A stretch of 64,000 bases of DNA from Edwardsiella anguillarum ET080813 (GTDB lineage Bacteria; Pseudomonadota; Gammaproteobacteria; Enterobacterales; Enterobacteriaceae), in the NCBI RefSeq assembly GCF_000264765.2, contig NZ_CP006664.1:3038001-3102000 (forward strand). Direction: 5' to 3'. The notes under the pieces are model-generated. The model ran no database searches, had not been told where the DNA came from, and saw only the letters and a list, made by a program, of their open reading frames with translations. This document shows positions 48,177 to 57,649 of this stretch, in pieces (positions within the stretch are counted from its first letter, which is position 1; the number at the start of each line of letters is the position of its first letter). Both the position numbers and the translations under genes were made by a program.

Positions 48177-49433
48177 ATGTTAGAAAACGTTGTTCACCGC
48201 AGTGGTTTGCCATCCCGACTGTGGTTCGGTTATGTCGGGGTATTGATCTTTATGATGGGGGAGGGGCTAGAGCAGGGATGGCTATCACCCTATGTGATCT
48301 CCCGGGGACTGAGCATCCAGGAGTCTGCGCTGCTGTTTAGCGTCTATGGCTTTGCCGCTGCGTTGGCCGCCTGGTTTTCCGGCGTATTGGTTGAGATGTT
48401 TGGGGCGCGTCGCGTGATGCTGGGCGGCGTCATTCTGTTTTTGATCGGCTCTCTCTTTTTTCTGTTGCTGGGGCTACCGAGCAATAGCCTGCCGATCATG
48501 ATCCCGACCTATGCGCTGCGTGGCCTGGGATACCCACTGTTTGCCTATGGCTTCCTGGTGTGGGTCGCTTATGAGGCGCCGCCCGCGCGGCTGGGCTCTG
48601 CGGTGGGGATTTTTTGGTTTGTTTACAGCGGTGGTCTGGGCGTGCTGGGGGTGCTGTACTCCAGCGTGATGCTCCCCTATCTGGGCGAAGTGAACACGCT
48701 ATGGAGCGCCCTGATCTTCGTGACACTGGGCGCTGCGATTGCCCTGTGGCTCAATCGCGGTGGGCAGGAAACGACAGCGGCCGCGCGGAAAACCTCGCTG
48801 TGGTATGTCCTTAAAGGCGTTACGATCGCGTTTGAAAATCCGAAGATTGGCCTGGGGGGCATTGTGCGAACCATCAATACTTCTGCCGCCTATGGCTTTG
48901 TCGTGTTTATGCCGCTGTACATGATGGAGATGGGGTTTACCCGTACCCACTGGCTGCATATGTATACCGCGCTGTGGACCGTCAATATCATTTTTAATCT
49001 TATCTTTGGCCTTATCAGCGATAGATTGGGCTGGCGTAACGTGGTGATGTGGTTCGGCTGCGTGGGCTGTGCGTTAACGACGCTGCTGTTCTACTACACG
49101 CCGCTGCTTTTTTCCTCCAGCTATGCGCTGACGCTGTGCGCCGCGGGCCTGTTTGGCGCCTGCTTAGCCGGGTTTGTCCCGCTGTCGGCCATTATGCCCA
49201 CGCTTGCGCCAAATAATAAGGGGGCGGCCATGTCGGTACTGAATCTAGGGGCGGGGCTCAGTACCTTTGTGGGACCGGCGATCGTGGGGGTGTTTATCGG
49301 TAGCTTAGGCGCCGGCGGTGTGATTTGGATCTTTACCGGTCTCTATCTGTTTAGCGGTGTACTCATGCGCTTTGTGACGCTGCCTGGCGCGGCGAACAAT
49401 AGCGATGTGTCCTCGGCTATTCGGCAGGAGTAA
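48177..49433 (+). CDS. MFS polyol permease (RbtT/DalT/CsbX type)
   Basis: 418 residues with twelve predicted membrane helices. The N-terminal SRLWFGYVGVLIFMMGEGLE and following QGWLSPY are typical of the ribitol/arabitol permease group, and the loop between helices 2 and 3 carries GARRVMLGG. Start ATG with GGGGGG upstream; a GTG at 48144 with AAGGT is an alternative adding 11 residues. 39 bp after the dehydrogenase gene. It most likely imports the polyol or tetrulose used by this cluster. Confidence 0.85.
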   Translation: MLENVVHRSGLPSRLWFGYVGVLIFMMGEGLEQGWLSPYVISRGLSIQESALLFSVYGFAAALAAWFSGVLVEMFGARRVMLGGVILFLIGSLFFLLLGLPSNSLPIMIPTYALRGLGYPLFAYGFLVWVAYEAPPARLGSAVGIFWFVYSGGLGVLGVLYSSVMLPYLGEVNTLWSALIFVTLGAAIALWLNRGGQETTAAARKTSLWYVLKGVTIAFENPKIGLGGIVRTINTSAAYGFVVFMPLYMMEMGFTRTHWLHMYTALWTVNIIFNLIFGLISDRLGWRNVVMWFGCVGCALTTLLFYYTPLLFSSSYALTLCAAGLFGACLAGFVPLSAIMPTLAPNNKGAAMSVLNLGAGLSTFVGPAIVGVFIGSLGAGGVIWIFTGLYLFSGVLMRFVTLPGAANNSDVSSAIRQE

Positions 49434-49452
49434 ACCATGGAGGAGTCGCATC

Positions 49453-50217
49453 ATGATGACTCATGAATGTCGTGCGCCGTTTTCTTTACGTGGGAAAGTG
49501 GCGGTGATTACCGGCGCCGCCGCGGGCATCGGTCAGGCGATTGCCGCGTGCTACGTGCAGGGTGGCGCGAGCGTAGTGCTACTGGATCGAGATCCGCGGG
49601 TAGCGACGGTAGCGCGTCAGCTCGATGCGCAGAACGCGCTAGGGCTGGAGGTGGATGTGTGCGATCGGGGGGCCCTGCAGTCGGCGGCAGCACAGGCACT
49701 GCGACATTTTGGCCATATCGACGTATTGGTCAATAGCGCCGGCATTGTCGCGCTGGCACCGGCGGCGGCGCTGTCTGAAGCGGATTGGGCGGCGACGATG
49801 TCGATCAATGTGACGGGGACCTTTTTGGCGTGTCAGGTGATCGGCGCCTACCTGCTGCGCCAGCGGGCCGGCAGCATTATCAATCTGGCGTCGCAGGCCG
49901 GCGTGGTGGCGCTGCCGCACCATGCCGCGTATTGCGCGAGCAAGGCGGTGGTGATCGGTCTTACGCAGGTCCTCGCGTTGGAGTGGGGCGTGGATAACGT
50001 TCGGGTAAATGCGCTATCGCCGACCGTGGTACTCACGGATCTTGGCCGGCGCGCCTGGTCCGGCGAAAAAGCCGAGCGAATGAAGGCCGCCATTCCGCTG
50101 CGCCGCTTTGCTGAGCCGGATGACGTCGCGGCCTGTGCCCTATTTTTAGCCAGCGATGCCGCCAGCATGGTGACCGGGGCTAATTTACGGGTTGACGGCG
50201 GCTACACCATCCAATAA
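49453..50217 (+). CDS. SDR-family oxidoreductase (D-threitol dehydrogenase-like)
   Basis: 254-residue classical short-chain dehydrogenase. NAD loop TGAAAGIG (20-27), an aspartate after beta-2 (LLDRD, favours NAD), NSAG motif, catalytic S147, Y160 and K164 (YCASK) and C-terminal DGGYTIQ. 19 bp after the permease gene with a GGAGGAG site. In mycobacteria an SDR enzyme oxidises D-threitol to D-erythrulose; with the EltD-like enzyme this would let the cluster use several tetritols. The exact substrate is not shown by sequence. Confidence 0.8.
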   Translation: MMTHECRAPFSLRGKVAVITGAAAGIGQAIAACYVQGGASVVLLDRDPRVATVARQLDAQNALGLEVDVCDRGALQSAAAQALRHFGHIDVLVNSAGIVALAPAAALSEADWAATMSINVTGTFLACQVIGAYLLRQRAGSIINLASQAGVVALPHHAAYCASKAVVIGLTQVLALEWGVDNVRVNALSPTVVLTDLGRRAWSGEKAERMKAAIPLRRFAEPDDVAACALFLASDAASMVTGANLRVDGGYTIQ

Positions 50218-50254
50218 CGGGGATACCCGTTGCGAAATGACAGTGAGGTAGGTG

Positions 50255-51256
50255 ATGAACAGAATGATTAACGATCCGAACCTCGTGGTTGAAGAGGCGA
50301 TTCAAGGGTACCTGCGGGCCTATCCTGAGTATTACCGTCGGACGGAACATCCCCGGGTACTGGCGCATCCGTCGGTGCCGATAGCGGGAAAAGTGGGGGT
50401 GGTCTCCGGCGGCGGCTCCGGTCATGAGCCTGCATTTTTGGGCTACGTGGGTAAAAATTTACTGGATGCCGTCGCCATCGGTGAGATTTTTTCATCGCCG
50501 ACCGCCGGCGCGTTTCTGGATGCCTTCCGAGCAGCGCACGGCGGTGAAGGGGTTGTCTGCCTATATGGTAATTATGCCGGTGACAATATGAATGTTGCGT
50601 TGGCGATCAAAAAAGCGGCGGCCGAGGGGATCGTGGTTAAAACGGTGGTAGCCAATGACGATGTGGCCTCTGCGCCGGAGAGTGAGCGAGAAAAGCGTCG
50701 GGGCGTCGCGGGGGAAATATTTATGTGGAAGGTCGGCGCCGCCTCTGCGGCGCGCGGCGACGAGATGGATCGCGTGATCGCCTATGCGCAGCGGGCCATC
50801 GATCGCTGTCGCTCCATCGGCATCGGCCTGAGCGCGTGTACGCTCCCGGCATTGGGAAAGCCCAATTTCTCTATTGCGGATGGCACGATGGAGGTGGGTA
50901 TCGGCCATCACGGTGAGCCAGGGATCCGGGTCGAACCGCTGCGTCCCGCCGCGGAGATGGCGGAGACGATGCTGCACGCTGTCATGGCGGAGCTGGCGCT
51001 GGTTCCCGGGAGTGAGGTGGCGGTCTTGGTCTCCGGGCTGGGGGCGACGCCGGTGATGGAACTGTATATCTACTATGATGCCATCGCGCGGCGTCTGGAG
51101 GCGCAGAGGATAACGATACACCGTTGCTACGTTGGAAACTATTTTACCTCGCTGGATATGATGGGGGTAACGCTGACCGTGATGGCGTTGGACGATGAGC
51201 TGAAGCTATTACTCAATATGCCGGTGTCATCACCGGGATTGACGCAGGAGGGGTAA
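50255..51256 (+). CDS. dhaK: Dihydroxyacetone kinase-type subunit DhaK (likely erythrulose kinase)
   Basis: 333 residues. Substrate-binding subunit with the GGGSGHEP loop (52-59) and the histidine that forms a hemiaminal with the ketose carbonyl, H219 (GIGHHGEPGI). In place of the usual Ile before this histidine there is another His. It pairs with DhaL 5 bp downstream. No dhaM or PTS gene lies in the window, so phosphate could come from ATP or from a DhaM elsewhere. Context suggests it phosphorylates erythrulose rather than, or besides, dihydroxyacetone. A GTG at 50252 is an alternative start. Confidence 0.9.
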   Translation: MNRMINDPNLVVEEAIQGYLRAYPEYYRRTEHPRVLAHPSVPIAGKVGVVSGGGSGHEPAFLGYVGKNLLDAVAIGEIFSSPTAGAFLDAFRAAHGGEGVVCLYGNYAGDNMNVALAIKKAAAEGIVVKTVVANDDVASAPESEREKRRGVAGEIFMWKVGAASAARGDEMDRVIAYAQRAIDRCRSIGIGLSACTLPALGKPNFSIADGTMEVGIGHHGEPGIRVEPLRPAAEMAETMLHAVMAELALVPGSEVAVLVSGLGATPVMELYIYYDAIARRLEAQRITIHRCYVGNYFTSLDMMGVTLTVMALDDELKLLLNMPVSSPGLTQEG

Positions 51257-51261
51257 TCGCG

Positions 51262-51915
51262 ATGGTTTATGCAGTCACCGTTTCCAACGGCGGAGAGATT
51301 GTCGCTGCGCTGGTCGCCGCGGTGGTCCGCCAGCGGACGTATCTCAGTGAAATTGACGGCGCCATCGGCGATGGCGACCACGGCGTAAATATGGCGAAGG
51401 GATTTATGCTGTGCGCTGACGCCATGGCAGGGCAACGACTTTCCTTGCCGCAGGCATTGCGCTGCCTATCGGAGTCGCTGATGGAGGGAATTGGCGGCTC
51501 TATGGGGCCGCTGTACGGCAGCCTGTTTATGGGGATGGCGCAGGGCGCGCCGGAGAGCGCTACGCTGTGTCGTGAGGACGTGCTGTCTATGCTGCAGGGC
51601 GGACTGCGTGAGTTACAGGCGGTCAGCAGCGCACAGGTGGGAGATAAAACCATGATGGACGCCTATGTCCCGGCGGTGTCTGCCTTTGAGGTGGCCCTGC
51701 GACAAGGCGATAGCCTAGAGCGGTCGCTCTGCATGATGACGCAGGCGGCGGCACGCGGACGTGACAGTACCTACGATCTCATCGCCCGAGTTGGCCGGGC
51801 TAGCCGCTTGGGGGAGCGCTCTCGGGGCGCTTTGGATGCCGGCGCCGTCTCCTGTAGCCTGCTGCTGTCGGCGTTGGCGGATGCGCTATTGGCGTGTTCC
51901 AACGGCGGTGAGTAG
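51262..51915 (+). CDS. dhaL: Dihydroxyacetone kinase-type subunit DhaL
   Basis: 217-residue nucleotide-binding subunit. Magnesium-binding aspartates D32, D37 and D39 in EIDGAIGDGDHGVN; further family motifs GGSMGPLYGSLF, GDKTMMDAY and RASRLGERSRGALDAGAVS. A strong AGGAGG lies at the dhaK stop, so the two subunits are made together. Last enzyme of the operon; a SorC-type regulator follows 105 bp later on the same strand. Confidence 0.92.
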   Translation: MVYAVTVSNGGEIVAALVAAVVRQRTYLSEIDGAIGDGDHGVNMAKGFMLCADAMAGQRLSLPQALRCLSESLMEGIGGSMGPLYGSLFMGMAQGAPESATLCREDVLSMLQGGLRELQAVSSAQVGDKTMMDAYVPAVSAFEVALRQGDSLERSLCMMTQAAARGRDSTYDLIARVGRASRLGERSRGALDAGAVSCSLLLSALADALLACSNGGE

Positions 51916-52020
51916 CGGTGTTTTTTGTCAGACCATGCGATCTGCGTCTATACGATGGGATCCCCTCGTGGGCTATGCTTATAGCCCACGACGGCAGACG
52001 AGACAGGGTGTGTAGAGCAG

Positions 52021-52983
52021 ATGGAGAGGCAAAATGGAACGCTGGATGAACAATTATTGACCGAGATCGCCGTCGCATATTATCAAAATGATATTACACA
52101 GCAGGAGATCGCGAAAAAATTTGGTATTTCACGGATTAAGGTCGGGCGGCTGCTGAAGCGAGCCAAAGAGGAGGGCATCGTAGAGATTTCAGTACGCTAC
52201 CATCCGGTATTCAGCACCCGGCTTGAACAGCAGCTGAAGGCGCATTTCCCGATTACCCGTGCGTTAATTGCGCTGGACTGTCAGGATGAGGACGAGCAGC
52301 GGCGTCACGTTGCGGCGTTAGTCTTTAATCATCTCTCTACGGTACTCAGGGATGACATGGCGGTCGCCGTGGGTCAAGGCCGTAATGTGGCGGCCGTGGC
52401 TGAGCACGTCGGTAATGCCGCTGAGCGTCGCTGTCGTTTTATCTGTGGCATCGGCGGCAACCATCGGCCCGGGGATGCGTTGAATGCTGACCATATTAGC
52501 CGGCGGTTGGCTAAAGCGTTTGGGGGACGCAGTGAGACACTGTATGCGCCTGCGTATGTGGAAAACCGCACGTTAAAAGAGGCATTTATGCAGAATGGCA
52601 CCATTAAAGATACGCTGGATCGCGCGCGTCGGGCGGATATCGCCTTGGTCGGCATTGGTGACATGAACGAAGATAGCTATATGGTGAAGCTCGGCTGGTT
52701 TACGCCGCGCGAGATTGTCGATGCCAGTCTGAATCAGGGCGTGATCGGTGAAATCGGCGGCTATGACTTCTTTAACGCGCAGGGTATGCATGTGGATACC
52801 GTGATGAACGATCGCGTGATCGGTTTGAGTATTGATGAGTTGCGTAATATTCCGTGCGTGATTGCCATAGCCTCAGAAAATAGCAAGGCCTTGGCTATTT
52901 TGGGCGCGCTGCGGACGGGCGCCATTGATATCATTGCGACCAGCGCGGCCAATATTCGTACGCTGCTCAGCGTACTTGCATAG
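52021..52983 (+). CDS. SorC-family sugar-binding transcriptional regulator
   Basis: 320 residues. An N-terminal helix-turn-helix (about 20-50; DITQQEIAKKFGISRIKVGR) precedes a sugar-phosphate-binding domain of the SorC/DeoR-like class with GIGDMNEDSYM and IGEIGGYDFFN. The family senses a phosphorylated pathway intermediate. Placed at the end of the cluster, it probably controls both divergent units through the palindromes at 46801-46823 and 46968-46990. Activator or repressor cannot be told from sequence. Confidence 0.88.
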   Translation: MERQNGTLDEQLLTEIAVAYYQNDITQQEIAKKFGISRIKVGRLLKRAKEEGIVEISVRYHPVFSTRLEQQLKAHFPITRALIALDCQDEDEQRRHVAALVFNHLSTVLRDDMAVAVGQGRNVAAVAEHVGNAAERRCRFICGIGGNHRPGDALNADHISRRLAKAFGGRSETLYAPAYVENRTLKEAFMQNGTIKDTLDRARRADIALVGIGDMNEDSYMVKLGWFTPREIVDASLNQGVIGEIGGYDFFNAQGMHVDTVMNDRVIGLSIDELRNIPCVIAIASENSKALAILGALRTGAIDIIATSAANIRTLLSVLA

Positions 52984-53229
52984 GCGGTTATCCCTCCGGT
53001 ACGGAGTCCCCTTCTTGTCTCCCTGCATGTCGGTAAATCTGCTCCGATAAAGCCATTGTAATATGTGTTTTTTATCCGGTTATTTGAGATGGCGCCCTGA
53101 GGCGTGGGTGATCATCGCGTAGACCTCCGCCAGCCTACGCCGCGCGTCGGTTATTCCGCCTTTGAGGATTGATATTGCTTTCTGTTAGTGGCTATCCTGC
53201 AACGGTATGTCGTGACCTAGGGCAAAGCA

Positions 53230-53817
53230 ATGAACATCCAATTTATCCATGAACGCCTACTCTCCGACGCCTGGCGACCGCTGCGCGAGTATGAGTATGA
53301 CCTGCCGCGCCGGGAGGGTGGCGTGGTGCGTCAGCGGCGCGAGGTCTACCTGCGCGGCAACGGCGCCACCGTGCTGCTGTATAACCTGTCGCGCCGCTGC
53401 GTACTGCTGATCCGCCAGTTTCGCCTGCCGACCTATCTCAACGGTAACCCGGACGGCATGCTGATCGAGACCTGCGCCGGCCTGCTGGACAGCGATGCGC
53501 CAGAGGCCTGCGTACGTCGTGAGGCGATGGAGGAGACCGGCTATGCCATCGGCGAGGCCAGACGCCTGTTCTCCGCCTATATGTCGCCGGGCGGCGTGAC
53601 CGAGATAGTGCATTTCTTTGCGGCGGAGTACCGCGAAAGCCTGCGCTGCGGCCGCGGCGGCGGCATTGAGGATGAGGATATCGAACTGCTGGAGATCCCG
53701 TTTGACGACGCCTGGCAGATGGTCTGCGACGGGCGGATCTGCGATGGTAAGACCATCATGCTGCTGCAGCACGCCCGCCTGAGCAACTGGTTCTGCGACG
53801 CGGCCGGGGGCGAATAA
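53230..53817 (+). CDS. nudK: GDP-mannose pyrophosphatase NudK
   Basis: Nudix hydrolase cleaving GDP-mannose to mannose-1-phosphate and GMP, 195 residues (E. coli 191). The NudK-specific [16 protein letters not shown] and [13 protein letters not shown] segments and EDEDIE acidic loop are conserved. The Nudix box reads [22 protein letters not shown]: the catalytic REAMEE core is intact, but the first box glutamate is alanine. Located upstream of maeB on the same strand, as the residual E. coli order suggests. Confidence 0.93.
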   Translation: MNIQFIHERLLSDAWRPLREYEYDLPRREGGVVRQRREVYLRGNGATVLLYNLSRRCVLLIRQFRLPTYLNGNPDGMLIETCAGLLDSDAPEACVRREAMEETGYAIGEARRLFSAYMSPGGVTEIVHFFAAEYRESLRCGRGGGIEDEDIELLEIPFDDAWQMVCDGRICDGKTIMLLQHARLSNWFCDAAGGE

Positions 53818-54008
53818 ATGCGCATTTGAGCGGCGGTCCGCGTTTTCTTTTCGGCTTTATGTCCTGCTTCATAGTTTCGGCGCGCTATGGCACTATACTC
53901 ACTCGTGATTTCACAAATCATTTACAGAGTGATAAAGAGTCTGGCCCGGCGGCATCGGGGACGATGGCGGCCGCGGCGCTCGGGGAATTCGCGAAAAGGA
54001 AACCAACG

Positions 54009-56288
54009 ATGGATGAAAAATTAAAACAAAGTGCGCTTGAGTTTCATCAGTATCCCGTTGCGGGAAAAATCCAGGTTGTCCCCACCAAGCCGCTGGCGAC
54101 CCAGCGCGATTTGGCGCTGGCCTATTCACCGGGCGTTGCCGCGCCCTGTCTGGAGATCGCCGACGATCCGTTGGCGGCCTATAAGTATACCGCGCGCGGA
54201 AATCTGGTGGGGGTCATCTCTAACGGTACCGCCGTGCTGGGGCTCGGCAACATCGGCGCCCTGGCCGGGAAGCCGGTGATGGAAGGAAAAGGGGTGCTGT
54301 TCAAGAAATTCGCCGGTATCGACGTGTTTGATATCGAAGTGGATGAACACGATCCTGACAAGCTGATCGAGGTGATCGCCGCGCTGGAGCCCACCTTTGG
54401 CGGCATCAACCTTGAAGACATCAAGGCGCCGGAGTGTTTCTATATCGAAAAGAAACTGCGCGAGCGAATGAAAATCCCGGTGTTCCACGACGATCAGCAC
54501 GGCACGGCGATCATCTGCACCGCCGCTGTGCTCAATGGCCTGCGGGTGGTCGACAAACCGATCGATCGGGTGCGGCTGGTGGTCTCCGGCGCCGGCGCAT
54601 CGGCGATCGCCTGCCTGAACCTGCTAGTGGCGCTGGGGCTGAGGCGTGAAAATATCACCGCCTGCGACTCCAAGGGGGTGATTTACCGCGGGCGCGACGC
54701 GCACCTGGTCGAGAGCAAGGCGGCCTATGCCATCGATGACAATGGCTGGCGCACGCTGGCGGATGCGATCCCCGGCGCGGATATTTTCCTGGGCTGCTCC
54801 GGCCCCGGGGTGCTGACGCAGGAGATGGTGAAAACCATGGCGCCGTCGCCGCTGATCCTGGCGCTGGCCAACCCGGAGCCGGAGATCCTGCCGCCGCTGG
54901 CCAAGGCGGTTCGCCCCGATGCGATAATCTGTACCGGCCGCTCCGACTTCCCCAACCAGGTGAACAACGTGCTGTGCTTTCCGTTTATCTTCCGCGGTGC
55001 GCTGGACGTCGGGGCGACCACCATCAACGAAGAGATGAAGCTGGCGGCGGTGCGCGCCATTGCCGATCTGGCGCTGGCGGAGCAGAGCGAGGTGGTCGCC
55101 TCTGCTTACGGCGATCAGTCGCTCTCCTTCGGGCCGGAATATATTATTCCCAAGCCCTTCGATCCGCGCCTGATCGTGAAGATTGCGCCGGCGGTGGCGC
55201 AGGCGGCGATGGACTCCGGGGTGGCGACGCGTCCCATCGATGATATGGACGCCTATATCGAGCACCTGACCGAATTTGTCTACAAGACCACCCTGTTTAT
55301 GAAGCCGGTATTTTCCCAGGCGCGCCAGGATCCCAAGCGGGTTGTGCTGGCCGAGGGGGAGTCGGAGCGCGTGCTGCACGCCACCCAGGAGCTGGTGACG
55401 CTGGGGCTGGCCAAGCCGATCCTGATCGGGCGTCCGCAGGTCATCGCTCACCGGCTGGAGAAGCTCGGTCTGCACATCGAGATCGGCCGCGATGTCGAGG
55501 TGGTCAATAACGAATCAGATCCGCGCTATAACGACTATTGGCAAACCTATTACGGCATCATGAAGCGGCGCGGGATCTCGCAGGCGCAGGCGCGCCGGGC
55601 GCTGATCGCCGATCCGACGGTAATCGCGGCGATCATGGTCAAGCGCGGCGAGGCCGATGCGATGATCTGCGGTACCGAGGGCAACTACCAGGATCACTAC
55701 CGCGTGGTGCGCGAGGTGTTCGGCTACCGTGACGGATGCCATACGGCCGCCGCGATGAATGCCCTGCTACTGCCGAGCGGCAACACCTTTATCGCCGATA
55801 CCTATGTTAATGAGGATCCGAGCGCCGAGCAACTGGCGGAGATTGTGCTGATGTCCGCCGACGCGGTGCGCCGCTTCGGTATCGAGCCGAAGGTCGCGCT
55901 GCTCTCCCACTCCAACTTTGGCACGGCCAACTGCCCGTCATCGCACAAAATGCGCCGGGTACTGGAGCTGGTGCAGCAGGCGGCGCCGGGGCTGGAGATC
56001 GACGGTGAGATGCACGGCGATGCGGCGCTGGTGGAGAGCATTCGCCTGGGGCAGATGCCGGACAGCCCGCTGAAAGGGGCGGCGAATATCCTGATCATGC
56101 CCAATATGGAGGCCGCGCGCATCAGCTATAACCTGCTGCGGGTCTCCTCCTCCGAGGGGGTTACCGTCGGACCGGTGCTGATGGGGATCAGTAAGCCGGT
56201 GCATATCCTGACGCCGATCGCCTCCGTGCGCCGTATCGTCAATATGGTGGCGCTGTCGGTGGTGGAAGCGCAGAGCCGGGCGCTGTAG
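54009..56288 (+). CDS. maeB: NADP-dependent malic enzyme MaeB
   Basis: Oxidative decarboxylation of malate to pyruvate, making NADPH. 759 residues, exactly the E. coli length. N-terminal malic domain ([20 protein letters not shown]; lysine and aspartate of HDDQHGTAI), NADP-binding domain with [10 protein letters not shown], then a C-terminal phosphotransacetylase-like regulatory domain from about 430 (acetyl-CoA inhibition in E. coli). The chosen ATG has AAGGAAA upstream; the frame is open back to 53826 without homology. Confidence 0.98.
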   Translation: MDEKLKQSALEFHQYPVAGKIQVVPTKPLATQRDLALAYSPGVAAPCLEIADDPLAAYKYTARGNLVGVISNGTAVLGLGNIGALAGKPVMEGKGVLFKKFAGIDVFDIEVDEHDPDKLIEVIAALEPTFGGINLEDIKAPECFYIEKKLRERMKIPVFHDDQHGTAIICTAAVLNGLRVVDKPIDRVRLVVSGAGASAIACLNLLVALGLRRENITACDSKGVIYRGRDAHLVESKAAYAIDDNGWRTLADAIPGADIFLGCSGPGVLTQEMVKTMAPSPLILALANPEPEILPPLAKAVRPDAIICTGRSDFPNQVNNVLCFPFIFRGALDVGATTINEEMKLAAVRAIADLALAEQSEVVASAYGDQSLSFGPEYIIPKPFDPRLIVKIAPAVAQAAMDSGVATRPIDDMDAYIEHLTEFVYKTTLFMKPVFSQARQDPKRVVLAEGESERVLHATQELVTLGLAKPILIGRPQVIAHRLEKLGLHIEIGRDVEVVNNESDPRYNDYWQTYYGIMKRRGISQAQARRALIADPTVIAAIMVKRGEADAMICGTEGNYQDHYRVVREVFGYRDGCHTAAAMNALLLPSGNTFIADTYVNEDPSAEQLAEIVLMSADAVRRFGIEPKVALLSHSNFGTANCPSSHKMRRVLELVQQAAPGLEIDGEMHGDAALVESIRLGQMPDSPLKGAANILIMPNMEAARISYNLLRVSSSEGVTVGPVLMGISKPVHILTPIASVRRIVNMVALSVVEAQSRAL

Positions 56289-56297
56289 CGCCGTGAT

Positions 56298-56322
56298 AAT
56301 GCCGCCTGTGGGCGGCATTTTT
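56298..56322 (+). terminator. Terminator after maeB
   Basis: 9-bp stem AATGCCGCC/GGCGGCATT with a TGTG loop and five T residues, 9 bp after the maeB stop. Confidence 0.92.
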
Positions 56323-56336
56323 GGCTCTCTTAAACT

Positions 56337-56360
56337 CCCCCGGCGATGCCGGGGGTATTT
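56337..56360 (+). terminator. Second hairpin after maeB
   Basis: 8-bp stem CCCCCGGC/GCCGGGGG with a GAT loop and a TATTTATT tail, upstream of the lipoprotein gene. It may be a back-up terminator or a leader structure. Confidence 0.6.
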
Positions 56361-56407
56361 ATTCTCTGCGCACCGGTACGACGGTGGCGCGGCGGCGGGG
56401 AGGAGCG

Positions 56408-57211
56408 ATGCGAACGATGATGTTGACTCTGGCGCTGCTGGCGCTGAGCGGGTGCCAAACGCCGGCGCCGGTGGCGGAGCGGATTGTATCACTGGCGGAG
56501 GGTCAGACGCTGACGCCGACGCAGCTGGTCCAGCGTCTGGCGGCGTCGCCGCGGGTCATCGTCGGCGAGCGGCACGATAATCCACGTCATCAGCAGATCG
56601 CGCGCTGGCTGCTGCTGCAGATGTCGGCCCAGCGGCCGCAGGGCAGCGTGCTGCTGGAGATGCTGACGCCGGATCAGCAGGCCGGCGTGGCGGCGGCGCG
56701 GCAGCCATCGCTGTCGGATGCGCAGGTGATATCCCTGCTGCAGTGGTCACCGGGCTGGCCGTGGGCGCAATATGGCCCGCTGGTCCGCAGCGCGCTGCGG
56801 GGCGGCTATCCGCTGCTGGCGGCAAACCTGGGGCGCGACGCGCTGGCGGAGATCCGCCGTCGGCCACAGTCGCCGCCGGGGGCGCTCAGTACCCAGGATG
56901 CGGTGCAGATTGAGATTAGCGCCGCGCTACGCGGCGCCCATGAGACGCTGGATAGCGCACAGCTGACGCAGCGTCTGGCGGTGCAGCAGTGGCGCGATCG
57001 GCGTATGGCGCAGGCGCTGCTGGCGGCGCCGCTGCCGGCGCTGTTTATCACCGGCGCCTTTCACGCGCGGCGCGATCTCGGCGTGCCGCTGCATATTGAG
57101 GACGAGGAGCCGCTGACGGAGGTCAGCGTGTTGATCCTGGCGCCGCCCGGCGTCCGGGTCGGAGAGGCGCAGGCGGACTATGTCTGGTATACCGCGTCAG
57201 CGCGCCTGTAG
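56408..57211 (+). CDS. ChaN-family (heme-binding) lipoprotein
   Basis: 267 residues. A lipoprotein signal with lipobox LSGC (C16) directs it to the cell envelope. The ChaN/PF04187 motifs [13 protein letters not shown] (about 50-62) and [17 protein letters not shown] near the C-terminus are present; in Campylobacter ChaN is an iron-regulated heme-binding lipoprotein. A GGGGAGGAG site supports this start. No Fur box was seen upstream. Its 3' end overlaps the opposite gene yaiI by 15 bp. E. coli carries the eut locus at this map position instead. Confidence 0.83.
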   Translation: MRTMMLTLALLALSGCQTPAPVAERIVSLAEGQTLTPTQLVQRLAASPRVIVGERHDNPRHQQIARWLLLQMSAQRPQGSVLLEMLTPDQQAGVAAARQPSLSDAQVISLLQWSPGWPWAQYGPLVRSALRGGYPLLAANLGRDALAEIRRRPQSPPGALSTQDAVQIEISAALRGAHETLDSAQLTQRLAVQQWRDRRMAQALLAAPLPALFITGAFHARRDLGVPLHIEDEEPLTEVSVLILAPPGVRVGEAQADYVWYTASARL

Positions 57212-57649
57212 CCACAGCTGTAGCTGATTGGCGAACAGCTGGCGCTCGCGAGGGCCCAGCGGCGCTGGGCCGCCGCTCTGGATGCCGCTGGCGCGCAGGG
57301 TCTCCATGAAGTCCCGCATCGTTAGACGGGACTTGATGGTCGTCGAATCGTAGCGTTCGCCGCGCGGGTTGAGGGCGCAGCCGCCGCGTTCCAGTACGGC
57401 GGCGGCCAGGGGAATATCCGCGGTGACCACCAGATCGCCGGGGGCTACCCGGCGAACTATTTCGTTGTCGGCGGCGTCCGGCGTCACCGCGACGCATAGC
57501 ATCCGGGCCCGGCTACCGGCGGGCAGGCGCTGTGGGCGATTGGCGACCAGAGTAATCGCCAGGGCGTTGCGTTCAGCCGCGCGCAGCAGCACCTCTTTAA
57601 TCACGTTCGGGCAGGCATCGGCGTCGATCCAAATTTGTCGTGTTGTCAT
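57197..57649 (-). CDS. yaiI: YaiI/YqxD-family protein (UPF0178)
   Basis: 150 residues (E. coli YaiI 152). NYN/PIN-like family with the conserved [15 protein letters not shown]-terminus and [18 protein letters not shown]. Function unproven; the acidic residues suggest a metal-dependent nuclease fold. The start overlaps the hemF stop (ATGA), so it is coupled to hemF; this pairing is not the E. coli arrangement. Confidence 0.93.
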   Translation of the reverse strand: MTTRQIWIDADACPNVIKEVLLRAAERNALAITLVANRPQRLPAGSRARMLCVAVTPDAADNEIVRRVAPGDLVVTADIPLAAAVLERGGCALNPRGERYDSTTIKSRLTMRDFMETLRASGIQSGGPAPLGPRERQLFANQLQLWLQAR

